Shown here: in pieces, positions 7,165 to 15,847 of the stretch
Layout: each line of letters starts with the position of its first letter
How positions within the stretch are numbered: the first letter of the stretch is position 1
From: a virus
IMG/VR virus record: IMGVR_UViG_3300021197_001787
Coordinates: 124,001-188,000 of that record
Length of the DNA: 64,000 bases
Reading direction: 5' to 3' (one strand)
The notes under the pieces: generated by a model
Database searches by the model: none
What the model was told of the DNA's origin: nothing
Seen by the model: the letters and a program-made list of their open reading frames with translations, nothing else
Translations under genes and position numbers: made by a program

Positions 7165-7863
7165 TTATTCGACGTGAACTTTAAAAACTTGGTATATAAA
7201 ATTTTTCATCAGTTTTTGCTTTTCATCTTCAGTTTCACATTCCGCGTATTTGTAATTGTAGGTCATCTTTTCCTGTTGTATGCTAGAATCCAATTCTTGA
7301 ATTTTAATCTTCATCCATCTGTTTTGTTGTTTGTAATTCTTCGGTGTTCTCACACCAAACCTGTCAGAAAGTTCAAGAAGAAAATAGTAACGTTCTTCTT
7401 TTAATGCCGCTTGGGCTTCTTTAAACAACTCAAGCCGATCGGCTTTTTCGTCGTCAGTCAATCCTTGTGACCGGTCAGGGTGTAAATACAGGGCAATCTT
7501 TTTAAACAATTTTGCAAAAGACTCATATAATTCACGGCCGTCTTTCTCTATCACTTCGTCTGCGTATGCAGGCTCTGGTGTATTGTGATATAAAACCAAG
7601 GCGCCGTCGTCGTCAATCTCGCTTTCAGGTAGTTGCAGAACCTCAGCGTTTTCGTGCTCTTCTATCTTGATTGTTTGCGCTGCCAATAAGTTTCTATTTA
7701 AATCAGCAAGATCAACCTGCTTTTGTTCACAAAAATCTTCAAGGTACATTTGAAATTCTTGAGCATGTGAAGAATTTATATCTTCAATAAACTCAAGTTC
7801 GCTATGTTTAAACTTTAACTCATTTAAAGTTCTTTTCCATCTTAATAGATTCGATGCGCGCAC
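7165..7863 (-). CDS. J-domain (DnaJ-like) protein
   Basis: Protein of 232 aa, probable GTG start at 7863. The segment FAKLFKKIALYLHPDRSQGL holds the HPD tripeptide (128-130) that stimulates Hsp70 ATPase, preceded by a basic helix II and followed by a helix III-like segment (LELFKEAQAALKEERYYFLLE). The flanking parts are helical and not recognised; no zinc or Gly/Phe region. It would recruit the host DnaK, as lambda or T4 phages depend on host chaperones. No phage DnaK is seen here. Sits between ClpP-like copy 2 and the dam operon. Confidence 0.78.
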   Translation of the reverse strand: MRASNLLRWKRTLNELKFKHSELEFIEDINSSHAQEFQMYLEDFCEQKQVDLADLNRNLLAAQTIKIEEHENAEVLQLPESEIDDDGALVLYHNTPEPAYADEVIEKDGRELYESFAKLFKKIALYLHPDRSQGLTDDEKADRLELFKEAQAALKEERYYFLLELSDRFGVRTPKNYKQQNRWMKIKIQELDSSIQQEKMTYNYKYAECETEDEKQKLMKNFIYQVFKVHVE

Positions 7864-7903
7864 GCTATATCCCCCGATAACTTAATTAGTCAGGGGCGAC
7901 GAC

Positions 7904-8509
7904 CTATTTGAAATTAAATTTTATTTCTGTGGTTATTCTCATTTCTGGTACGTGCAATTTATTGGCTAGTTTGTGCTTCTTGCACTCGTCTGCTTCTAAA
8001 AACCAATCGGCATGACCCTTATCGTGAACGATATCAAGAAAATAGTCTTTGTGGTGGCCACAATTTTCTGCCATCATGGTGTATATTTTTTGATTTAAGC
8101 GATCAGTTTCTTCGGCAGATGCTTTGATCTCTTCAACCTTGCCCCAGCCCATTGAACTTACATCATGAATCATCACAGTAGCATCAGGATCCATATATCT
8201 ATGTCCCTCGGCGCCGAAACTGAAGAGTATCGCACCGCAAGACATAGCCTTGCCTTGTACTATCGTAGCTACAGGGATTTTTGAATGCTTGATATCGGAA
8301 ATCATGGACATTAGGCTGTAAACCTGACCCCCATAACTGTCAATGATAACTGGCACGATGGGTTGCCCAGTATTCTGTGCTTTTCTTATCAGTGCAGAAA
8401 AACTCTTCGCGGATGACTCATCAAATTTGCTAACCCTTATAATGATCGGCAGATCATCAATTAGTTTGGGTTCCTTTAGCATTGGGCTGAATGTTTTTAT
8501 AAGGTTCAT
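7904..8509 (-). CDS. ClpP-like serine peptidase, copy 2 (complete triad)
   Basis: Protein of 201 aa. The nucleophile motif GKAMSCG places Ser90, VMIHDVSS places His115, and HADWFLEADE places Asp168 at the position of E. coli D171, so the full Ser-His-Asp triad is present. IDSYGGQV is the oxyanion loop. It differs strongly from copy 1 (1904-2566), so the pair is an old divergence or two acquisitions rather than a recent duplication. It follows dnaE by 7 bases with an AGGA ribosome site and is probably translated in the same unit. Confidence 0.9.
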   Translation of the reverse strand: MNLIKTFSPMLKEPKLIDDLPIIIRVSKFDESSAKSFSALIRKAQNTGQPIVPVIIDSYGGQVYSLMSMISDIKHSKIPVATIVQGKAMSCGAILFSFGAEGHRYMDPDATVMIHDVSSMGWGKVEEIKASAEETDRLNQKIYTMMAENCGHHKDYFLDIVHDKGHADWFLEADECKKHKLANKLHVPEMRITTEIKFNFK

Positions 8510-8516
8510 AACATAA

Positions 8517-11500
8517 TTATCCTAATAGTTTAAATGTCTTCCAAAGAGCGTAGGTGGAGAACCCCCATTGCTCATCGTATTTAAGCTTGGCCATGTACGG
8601 CCTATTGATAAATATCTTGTCTTTCTCCGGACGCACTCCCCAGCATCTAATTTTTTCAGTTTCGTTGTTAGAATCAATAACTTCAACAATCCAATAGTTC
8701 TTGCCATTCTTGGTTTTCTTGGCGACGATCTTACGAGGAATAAACCAGCAAACACACAAGTCGGGATCAAATTCTGATATTGGCGGAATGTACTTCTCAC
8801 GGAGTCTGTTGATAGTATCGGTACTAATGACTAGGTTCATTGGAAACACGCCAGTCAACTCTGTTTTAAAATGAATAATCTCCTCCTCTGTAAAGTCGCC
8901 TTCCTTGCGGTAAGCGTCAATGTTTTCATTAAACTTCTTCTTGTTCTTCGGCCGGTCAACGACCGCTGCAGACCAAAAGTGTTTACGACCTGTAAAGCGG
9001 TCATCAACCAACCCGTCCATAGCGCCGGCGCGGCACAAAGCATCTAATGCTTTCTTGTTAAGTTTGGAATATGTTATTTCTTCGCGGAATAATAGATCTT
9101 CAATATCATAGAAAGGTCGATGGTCCAATATCTGTTCAAGAGCAGAATCACCGAAGCCTTTAATAGAGGTGAGCGGCTGGATGAGGGTCTTGTTGTCCTC
9201 TGCTATCTCCCAAACACGGCCCGATTTGTTAAGGTCAACCGGTGCGATATTATAGCCAAGTGACTTGGCAATGTTAATTGCTTTTTCTTTTCGTGTTTCT
9301 GGTTCCTTGTCCAAGAAGGCGGCTGTCCACTCGGCTTCGTAGTAGTTCAAAAGCCATGCACACTGATAAGAGATTACACTGTAAGACACAGCATGGGACT
9401 TGTTGAAGCCGTATCCGGAGAAGTACTCAAACTTGTCCCAAAGCGCTTGGGCCTCGTCTCGATCAATATCTTTAGCTACACATCCCTTAATAAACTTATC
9501 ATGCAACTTACCTTTAACAGAACCTTTTCCTGTTCCCTTCTTTGTTAGCACCTTGCGAAGCATGTTGCCCTCATCGAGCGTCAAGCCACCAAGCTTGTGG
9601 GCAAGCAGGGCGATTTGCTCTTGAAAGATCAGGAACCCAAAGGTCTCTTCAGTGATCTCGCGAGCTTCGTCAGAAAGGTACTTGATATAGTGCGGGTGAC
9701 TCTTGGCCTCCACATAGTCAGCGTCAACGCCAGCGGACAATGGGCCAGGACGGAAGATAGAAGTAACCGCTGACACATCAATAATATTGCGAGGCTTAAC
9801 CCTCGTACAGAATCCTTGAGCACCGCTTTCAGTGAACTGGAAGACTCCAGCCCACTTGCCGGCATGAAAAATATTCTCGTACACATTCTGGTCTTCAAGA
9901 TCGATGATGTCAGGATGCAAATATTTATTATAGTAATCTCGTACCTGCGTGAAGGTAGGTTCTTCTACTCCATAATGACGACGAAGAATATGTTGAATAC
10001 AAACCTCCATCATCTTAAGAGTCGCCAAGCCTAATAAATCAAACTTAATGAACCCCATCGGCTCCAAGTGTCGCACGTTTTGACCTTCTGACCATGGTGT
10101 TTGCCTCACTCCACCTGAATTAATAAGGGGCATGCTCTTGTCTAAGTCTTCTGCAATCACAACACCGCCGGCGTGGCGCGAGCACGACCGAACTTGTCCG
10201 ACAAGACCCTGAACGTGGGATCTTACCGCCGGATATGTATTTAAAAAGTTTTGCAGTGAAGGAGAAAACTCCATCACTTCCTGCCAAGTTGGGGCGTAGA
10301 TACCAGCTTTAATACCATGCTTTTGCTTTGCAAGAGGTGTGGCCTCTTTAATCATGATATTCGTAACGTTGTTTACCTCTGTAAAAGGGATGTCATACAA
10401 TTTTGAAATATCCTTAACGAGAGAACGAAGTTGCAAAGTATTCCAATTGGAGATAGGCGCGACCACATTCTCTCCCCACATCTCTACCAAACGCTCCTTC
10501 AGAATCATCGGGTCTGATACATCATAGTCAATATCAGGATAATCGGTGGCGTCAGAACGCAAGAAGCGAGAGAACAGAAGACCGTGCTTAATTGGATCAA
10601 TCTGTGTGATGCCAAGCGCATAGGCCACCAAGGAGCCTGCAGCAGAGCCGCGGCCCGGGCCGGCCAACATCATGTCATTCGTGACATCCACAATAGCTTT
10701 CATCGTGAGAAAGTACTTGGAAAAACCACGGTCATCGATAACGTTCAACTCTGCGCGTAGTCGATCAGTATATTCCTTGTTGGTGTGCAAGCCGTAAGTC
10801 TTAAGACCTTCTAATGCGTAGTTAACCAAGGCTTGCGTGGCAGTAAAGCCGGCCGGCACAACGAATTCGGGAAGGCGCACTGTATTGTCAGGAAGAAACG
10901 ACTCAATTCTTTCATGGGCAATTCTGTGTGTTTCTTCAATACTTTTCAAGACTACATCATCATCATATTCAAACCCCGTGGATTCTGAATACTCTTTGTA
11001 GCTTTCCCAGATTTGATCACCGTTCTTGGGATACAGCTCATAACCTATTTCCGTGACGTCATCGGGAAGAAACGAATCTGAATCTTCAGCCCACTTCGGC
11101 TTCCCTTTGCCAAGCCAACCCAAACGCTTGTAGAGTTCCCTATCTTTCCAAGCATCAGGGCCGGGGTAGTGGCTGTCTGCGGTGGTGATCAACCCAACGC
11201 CATTCTCTTGTGCCGTCTGAATAACGTACTGATTCAATTCATGTTGCTCTTTAATATTGTTCCATTGAATCTCAGCGTACCAGCGGTCACCAAAAATATC
11301 TAACATGTTTTCAGTAGTCTCTCTCATCGCCTCTAGGACGGCTTCTTCACCCTCGTCCCGGTTCTCCCAGTAGTTACCAGCATAAACGCCGCCTAAGCAT
11401 GCTGACGCGGCGATAATACCCTCATTATACTTCTTTAAGAGAGCATAGTCAATGCGCGGGTATCGGTAAAAGTTTTCAGGCTGATAAGACTCTGAGATGA

Positions 11501-11951
11501 GCTTGAAGAGGTTGTTGAGTCCCGTCTGGTTTTGTACCAACAGAACCAGATGACGGCGCCGGCGTAGAATATCTTGAGTCTTCTTGCTATTGCCTTCGTC
11601 CTCAACTGTCGCACCCGATTGGGCATCTTTCTTAATACTCTTGGCGCGTTTCTTATCGGCCATGCCTTGGTCATAGGCTTCTCGCCACTCAGCAATAGAC
11701 GGTGTGAAGTAAGCCTCGCACCCAAAGATAGGCTTGAACTCTTTGCCTTCTGCTTGCATCTTCTTGGCATGCAAAACCTGATACGCTAGGCCATTCATAT
11801 TACCATGGTCGGTGAGAGCTAAAGCATCTGAACCGTTTTGATAAGCAAAATCCATATGATCTTGTGGAAAGCCGATAGCATCAAAAATTGAGCCGGCTAC
11901 TGAGTGGGCATGGAGCCCTACGAATTTAATGTTGGAATCTTTTCGATTCAT
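8517..11951 (-). CDS. dnaE: DNA polymerase III alpha subunit (family C replicase)
   Basis: Full-length replicase of 1144 residues (E. coli DnaE 1160). The N-terminal PHP domain shows GLHAHSVAGS (12-21) and LTDHGN (46-51). The polymerase core has GPGRGSAAGSLVAYALGITQ (431-450) and PDIDYD with the metal-binding aspartates D473 and D475; the third comes from IKFDLLGL. The fingers signature GYGFNKSHAVSYSVISYQ follows. C-terminal OB-type region near 1050-1144. No clamp, clamp loader or epsilon subunit gene is seen in this window, so it may use host partners or its PHP domain for proofreading. Own promoter at 11976-12004, inside the end of the preceding gene; AGGAGG before the ATG. Confidence 0.97.
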   Translation of the reverse strand: MNRKDSNIKFVGLHAHSVAGSIFDAIGFPQDHMDFAYQNGSDALALTDHGNMNGLAYQVLHAKKMQAEGKEFKPIFGCEAYFTPSIAEWREAYDQGMADKKRAKSIKKDAQSGATVEDEGNSKKTQDILRRRRHLVLLVQNQTGLNNLFKLISESYQPENFYRYPRIDYALLKKYNEGIIAASACLGGVYAGNYWENRDEGEEAVLEAMRETTENMLDIFGDRWYAEIQWNNIKEQHELNQYVIQTAQENGVGLITTADSHYPGPDAWKDRELYKRLGWLGKGKPKWAEDSDSFLPDDVTEIGYELYPKNGDQIWESYKEYSESTGFEYDDDVVLKSIEETHRIAHERIESFLPDNTVRLPEFVVPAGFTATQALVNYALEGLKTYGLHTNKEYTDRLRAELNVIDDRGFSKYFLTMKAIVDVTNDMMLAGPGRGSAAGSLVAYALGITQIDPIKHGLLFSRFLRSDATDYPDIDYDVSDPMILKERLVEMWGENVVAPISNWNTLQLRSLVKDISKLYDIPFTEVNNVTNIMIKEATPLAKQKHGIKAGIYAPTWQEVMEFSPSLQNFLNTYPAVRSHVQGLVGQVRSCSRHAGGVVIAEDLDKSMPLINSGGVRQTPWSEGQNVRHLEPMGFIKFDLLGLATLKMMEVCIQHILRRHYGVEEPTFTQVRDYYNKYLHPDIIDLEDQNVYENIFHAGKWAGVFQFTESGAQGFCTRVKPRNIIDVSAVTSIFRPGPLSAGVDADYVEAKSHPHYIKYLSDEAREITEETFGFLIFQEQIALLAHKLGGLTLDEGNMLRKVLTKKGTGKGSVKGKLHDKFIKGCVAKDIDRDEAQALWDKFEYFSGYGFNKSHAVSYSVISYQCAWLLNYYEAEWTAAFLDKEPETRKEKAINIAKSLGYNIAPVDLNKSGRVWEIAEDNKTLIQPLTSIKGFGDSALEQILDHRPFYDIEDLLFREEITYSKLNKKALDALCRAGAMDGLVDDRFTGRKHFWSAAVVDRPKNKKKFNENIDAYRKEGDFTEEEIIHFKTELTGVFPMNLVISTDTINRLREKYIPPISEFDPDLCVCWFIPRKIVAKKTKNGKNYWIVEVIDSNNETEKIRCWGVRPEKDKIFINRPYMAKLKYDEQWGFSTYALWKTFKLLG

Positions 11952-12835
11952 TTTAATACCTCCTGAGTATTACATAGTATAGTGTGTTTGTGTGGTGCTG
12001 TCAAGTTATCTGAAGGTCTTTGTATAAAATTGTCACTCGCCATAAATTGCCTGTATCCGTCCCAATCACCAGCATCCCAAAACCAGTCTAATTCATGAAC
12101 TTTTGAGTTGGCTTCCTCAACTTGTGAAAAGACAGTCTTTATATCAAAACTTCTTGCTGACCACCTTTCATTAATTGGCAATTTTTTGGATGGATATTTT
12201 TCGTGATCTTTGGTATTATAATAAGTTTTTGTTGTCTCAGAATTCACATGCCTTCTGCATTGTTTAAAGTCCTCACCAAACATGGTGAATGGTAAGTATT
12301 TGTTATCCTTCACTGTCTGCCCCTCATGGGACAAAAAGAAGTTGTTCTCATGATGCATTATATCGGACCTCATTGAACGCAATGAGTATATATTAAAAGC
12401 AGAATGGGGGAAGGAGACATAGTATTTTTCTGGCACTATCCACTTTGACAATCTTGATGCGACATACCATGCAGAGTGCATACCATAGAGGGCTGACCAG
12501 CCATATGAATCGCGGCGATCTCTATCTTTCGGGTGGACAGGGACATAGTAAATTGGAATCTCTTTTCTTTTATCTTTATAGAATTTTTCTTTGCGATAAT
12601 AATACACCGGATCATAAGTCCATTCTCCAATCGTCTTCCTGATGATTGGTGCCATGTCATCGTTAGCCACAATCCATATAGTCTGGCAGCCAGCGATGGC
12701 GCACTCAAATACCGACTTTTGTATCATAGAGAACCCTTGATCTAACGGTAATAGGCACCACGGATACTTGACATCAAACGTGTCCTCAAAATTCGCGAGA
12801 GGAATAATCCCTGCCATGTGTATGTGTTTGCTCAT
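11948..12835 (-). CDS. Nucleotidyltransferase-like protein (295 aa)
   Basis: The N-terminus (AGIIPLANFED, then PWCLLPLDQGFSMIQKSV and AGCQTIWIVANDDMAPIIR) has the layout of sugar nucleotidyltransferases: a first strand, a substrate loop with Pro-Trp, and a helix-strand with 'AGC.TIWIVAND'. The usual GGxGTRL pyrophosphorylase loop is missing, so activity is uncertain. Similar proteins occur in marine myoviruses without known function. It follows an unrecognised protein by an ATGA overlap and ends over the dnaE start; both belong to the unit that begins with the secreted surface protein. Confidence 0.6.
   Translation of the reverse strand: MSKHIHMAGIIPLANFEDTFDVKYPWCLLPLDQGFSMIQKSVFECAIAGCQTIWIVANDDMAPIIRKTIGEWTYDPVYYYRKEKFYKDKRKEIPIYYVPVHPKDRDRRDSYGWSALYGMHSAWYVASRLSKWIVPEKYYVSFPHSAFNIYSLRSMRSDIMHHENNFFLSHEGQTVKDNKYLPFTMFGEDFKQCRRHVNSETTKTYYNTKDHEKYPSKKLPINERWSARSFDIKTVFSQVEEANSKVHELDWFWDAGDWDGYRQFMASDNFIQRPSDNLTAPHKHTILCNTQEVLK
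11976..12004 (-). promoter_or_regulatory. Sigma70-type promoter for dnaE
   Basis: TTGACA (12004-11999), 17 bp, TATACT (11981-11976), minus direction, inside the 3' end of the upstream gene. Allows dnaE expression apart from the surface-protein unit. Confidence 0.78.
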
Positions 12836-13683
12836 AGGTGTTTTAAATATTTCTTATATAATCTTGATTTTTCAGAAATTTGAGAAATCATCTCTTTTTG
12901 ACTCGGAATCTCAAGTTCTATATTGTGTTGGTCCACACAAAAGGTCAGTGCAAAGAGTTCTTTAGTTCGGTTGATTGTTGAAGTTTTAAACTTGTAATGC
13001 TTTGGACGACCTTTGTGATCGTAACCATTAAGCAGGCCTCGCATTCCCCTGCCTTCCATTTCTTTAATAACTTTAAAGCGCGCCATTGTTTCAGAAAGGT
13101 CAAACTCTTCAAGCTTGTCGCCATCGATGAAGGAGACTGCGCATGCATCCTTTACTTTGGTGTTGCCACATATCCTATCGGAAGAATAAAACCATATTTC
13201 TTTAACAAACTTATCTTCTGTTTCAATAAAATCAATTTCATGCTTGCCGCCACTATTAAAAGCTATCCAATCATAACAAACGTATTTTTTGTTCTTTGGC
13301 TTTTGTGTGAAGTCATACAATTTATCAAAATAAACATCACAAATTTTAGAATATTCGTTAAAACAGTGAAAAGAGTTAACATAATGTCGTATGCTGGTGC
13401 AAAGACCCGCTAGCGGAGCCAAACCATCTAATGAAAGCAGAAAAAGCATTCTCTCCCAGACTAAATCTTTTGGCATGCCAGTAATTTGATCCCCTTCAAA
13501 AGTACTTAAGACATTTTTTTGTCTGGGTAGTTTTAGACTATCCAACTCCGCTTCTGGTGCCATGTAATCAAATCTAAACGGCCGTTGAGGCTGGTCAAAA
13601 AAAATAGGGTAATGGTTGATAAAAGCAAATAGAACTGCGTCAAAACTGCTACCCAAGACAACATCGCGATAACTTGTTATCAA
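12832..13683 (-). CDS. Unrecognised protein with possible Rossmann N-terminus (283 aa)
   Basis: The likely start is TTG at 13683, overlapping the stop of the surface-protein gene (TTGA) with GAAGGG 5 bases before it. The first strand and loop (YRDVVLGSSFDAVLFAFINHYPIFF) resemble the nucleotide-binding opening of FAD/NAD proteins (G-S-x-x-D-A), and the rest is mixed alpha/beta with no motif I can name. It is translationally coupled on both sides, with the secreted surface protein before it and the nucleotidyltransferase-like protein after it. Confidence 0.6.
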   Translation of the reverse strand: MITSYRDVVLGSSFDAVLFAFINHYPIFFDQPQRPFRFDYMAPEAELDSLKLPRQKNVLSTFEGDQITGMPKDLVWERMLFLLSLDGLAPLAGLCTSIRHYVNSFHCFNEYSKICDVYFDKLYDFTQKPKNKKYVCYDWIAFNSGGKHEIDFIETEDKFVKEIWFYSSDRICGNTKVKDACAVSFIDGDKLEEFDLSETMARFKVIKEMEGRGMRGLLNGYDHKGRPKHYKFKTSTINRTKELFALTFCVDQHNIELEIPSQKEMISQISEKSRLYKKYLKHL

Positions 13684-14873
13684 TCTTCCCTTCTAAGTCC
13701 AAGTGTCATTAGTGCAGCCATAAAGACAACATACAAGCTGCCGCGGCTCCTTAGCACGCTGTTGCACCCCGCGGGTTCCTTCGGACTCGGACTTCCTGTG
13801 TTTTCAGCAAACTCAAATGAGTCTCCGGTATCTGTATTTTCTTCGTGTTCCAAGCCCGTGTCTTCCACTTCTGGAGGTTCTCCGGAGTCTGTGATAACTT
13901 GCTCTTCTTCGTCATCAGGCTCATCAGCAGGGATGAAGAATGGCTGCGAGATCACCAAATCGCTCAAAGTCACGCCTAGCTCATGGTGGAAGGGGTCATA
14001 CCACCCGGTATCAAAGTTGCCCACAAAGTTTAACTCATCGATCCTGAAGGGCATTCCTTCCTCAACTTGAACACTCAAAAAGTATTCGTGATAGGCTGAT
14101 TGTGTTTCTCTGGCGCCAAGGTTTAAGTACATATCCCACGCCATTAGATCAGCGCGGCCGTCAACAAACACATCCCACTCGTAAAGTGTGACTTCATATT
14201 GCGTCTGTACAGAATATTCTGACGAATGGTAACCCTTTACTTGGAGGTTACCGGCAGCTTGCATCTCAGTGCCTTCTTCCTCGATCTTATATTCTCCGTG
14301 AGCCATCACAGCGCCCTCAGAATCAGAGCCAATGCCATATGCGTTCTGAAATGTTACTTGTCCATAAGCATCAATGCCATATGATTCAAACGGAACAGAC
14401 CAATCCCAGCGGAAAGCACCTTGTTCGCGCTCCACATCGGTCATAGCCTCCACACTTAGAACGGGATGTTCACCCCAATCACTCCACTCGTCTGCCCATA
14501 GCTTACACTGCGCTCCTCTTGCCCAATCCCAGGGTGCGTAGTAGCAGTCATGTCCCGGTGTAACCCGTGTTTTGATGACGGCAACATAAAAATCTGTACC
14601 CCTATCAATCGACGATTGGAACCAGAAAAATTCCACAATGGCATCAATGGTGTTATCATAAACATCCGAGTTCCCAACGTAAAGCGTATTCCCTTCAAAA
14701 AAGGCGTACGGAAATCGGCCCTCACTGCCAGCGATGTCAGTAGCGGTTTCAAACGATACGTCCCAGTCTCCTTCTAAAATAGATGCGCCTGAATAAGACG
14801 TCTCGCTAGCGCTCAAGTCACTAGCATTTGCTGGGCCCATGAGGCACAGCGATAGCAATAAGTTTGTAAACAT
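13680..14873 (-). CDS. Secreted surface protein with MYXO-CTERM-like sorting tag
   Basis: 397 aa. Residues 1-17 form a signal peptide (LLLSLCLMGPANA, cleavage before Ser18). Residues 18 to about 310 are rich in beta strand and aromatic residues and match no family I know. A low-complexity linker follows (EVEDTGLEHEENTDTGDS). The last 29 residues carry Gly-Cys370, a hydrophobic span GSLYVVFMAALMTLGL (378-393) and RRED: the Cys, transmembrane, Arg-Arg layout of MYXO-CTERM-type tags, which in myxobacteria are processed for cell-surface anchoring. The protein should be exported and displayed on the infected cell. A perfect sigma70 promoter lies upstream. Possible roles: superinfection exclusion or surface conversion (inference). 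Confidence 0.8.
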   Translation of the reverse strand: MFTNLLLSLCLMGPANASDLSASETSYSGASILEGDWDVSFETATDIAGSEGRFPYAFFEGNTLYVGNSDVYDNTIDAIVEFFWFQSSIDRGTDFYVAVIKTRVTPGHDCYYAPWDWARGAQCKLWADEWSDWGEHPVLSVEAMTDVEREQGAFRWDWSVPFESYGIDAYGQVTFQNAYGIGSDSEGAVMAHGEYKIEEEGTEMQAAGNLQVKGYHSSEYSVQTQYEVTLYEWDVFVDGRADLMAWDMYLNLGARETQSAYHEYFLSVQVEEGMPFRIDELNFVGNFDTGWYDPFHHELGVTLSDLVISQPFFIPADEPDDEEEQVITDSGEPPEVEDTGLEHEENTDTGDSFEFAENTGSPSPKEPAGCNSVLRSRGSLYVVFMAALMTLGLRRED

Positions 14874-14898
14874 GTTTCTCCTAGATTATGTTTAAAGT

Positions 14899-14927
14899 AT
14901 TATAACTTAGATAGCACAAGTTGTCAA
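14899..14927 (-). promoter_or_regulatory. Perfect sigma70-type promoter for the surface-protein operon
   Basis: TTGACA (14927-14922), 17 bp, TATAAT (14904-14899), minus direction, overlapping the end of the endolysin gene. AGTTG-A-CAACT is a small dyad over the -35 box. AGGAG precedes the ATG at 14873. Confidence 0.85.
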
Positions 14928-15835
14928 CTACCTTGTTCTTCCTTTATTTCATCAAGCAGTGTTTTAAGATCTAACCCGGCGCAGTCGATCTTCCTCTTGC
15001 TAACATGATAATGACTAACAAAACCTTTAAACTTGCCGTATGCCACCCGTTGCTCATAGTAATTTGATGTCTTACCGAACTGATTAAGGGGAGTCTCGTA
15101 GGGTATACCTGTAGACTCGTGGACCGCTTTCCAAAGAGCCTTGAGTGCTTCTAACTGTTTGGGATAAAACCCCATAAATGGGCCTAGCTCGTTACCATTG
15201 ATATATGCCTTTTCAATTATTGGCCGTTCTCCAAAGCCATTCTTAATATACCAGTCTTGGTATTTTGGATAATAAGCGTTTGAGATCTCAACACCGATGG
15301 AGGGTCTGTTGGTTCTTTCAGAGCCGGCATGCCAGCCAGCATGTTGCATGTCCATAGTTTGATATATGGTCCCGTCATTATCAATAAGGAAATGCACAGA
15401 AATTCCTCTTTTGTCTAAAATCCTCTGACAAGATTTAGAGCTGAGGCATACATCCCAGTGGTTAACAAAATATCTAATTTTGCGCTTTGGGCGGCCGGTA
15501 TAATCGTAGTAAGTCCCGCGTTTTGATTTTAAACCATTAGGCTCTGACCACAGCACAACTTTTTCCCAATCAATGTGTGTAAAGTTGCCATTAAAAACAA
15601 TGTAATTTGAATACTGGCATTTATCCGGAATATGATCATCGATATTTTCTTGCCTATTTGTCCATAGGCGCCTGAAGGTGGCCGGGCCGCATAGCCCATC
15701 GGGCGATAATCCAAGTTTACGCTGAAATAGCTTTATTGCGCGAGTTAACTTGTCATCAAAAAACTTTTCCCCGAACCACGACGGCTCCCAACCCAACTTG
15801 GCCGCCGAGGCCTCATTGTAAAAATTCTTATCCAT
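14924..15835 (-). CDS. Endolysin: N-acetylmuramoyl-L-alanine amidase with peptidoglycan-binding domain
   Basis: 303 aa. Residues about 25-58 are a PG_binding_1 repeat (FFDDKLTRAIKLFQRKLGLS, then DGLCGPATFRRLW). The catalytic part is an amidase_2/PGRP domain: FVNHWDV supplies the first zinc histidine, MQHAGWHAGSE lines the site, and SHYHVSKRKIDCAGLDL gives the second histidine and the Cys ligand. It cuts the bond between muramic acid and L-alanine to open the cell wall. No signal peptide, so export should need a holin, which I cannot identify with confidence here. Located 12 bases after the GroES gene. Confidence 0.92.
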   Translation of the reverse strand: MDKNFYNEASAAKLGWEPSWFGEKFFDDKLTRAIKLFQRKLGLSPDGLCGPATFRRLWTNRQENIDDHIPDKCQYSNYIVFNGNFTHIDWEKVVLWSEPNGLKSKRGTYYDYTGRPKRKIRYFVNHWDVCLSSKSCQRILDKRGISVHFLIDNDGTIYQTMDMQHAGWHAGSERTNRPSIGVEISNAYYPKYQDWYIKNGFGERPIIEKAYINGNELGPFMGFYPKQLEALKALWKAVHESTGIPYETPLNQFGKTSNYYEQRVAYGKFKGFVSHYHVSKRKIDCAGLDLKTLLDEIKEEQGS

Positions 15836-15847
15836 GTATATAATTTC

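Noticed and set aside
7165-7863. J-domain protein as a DnaK or other full chaperone
   Set aside because: Only the HPD-bearing J segment is present; no Hsp70 ATPase motifs.
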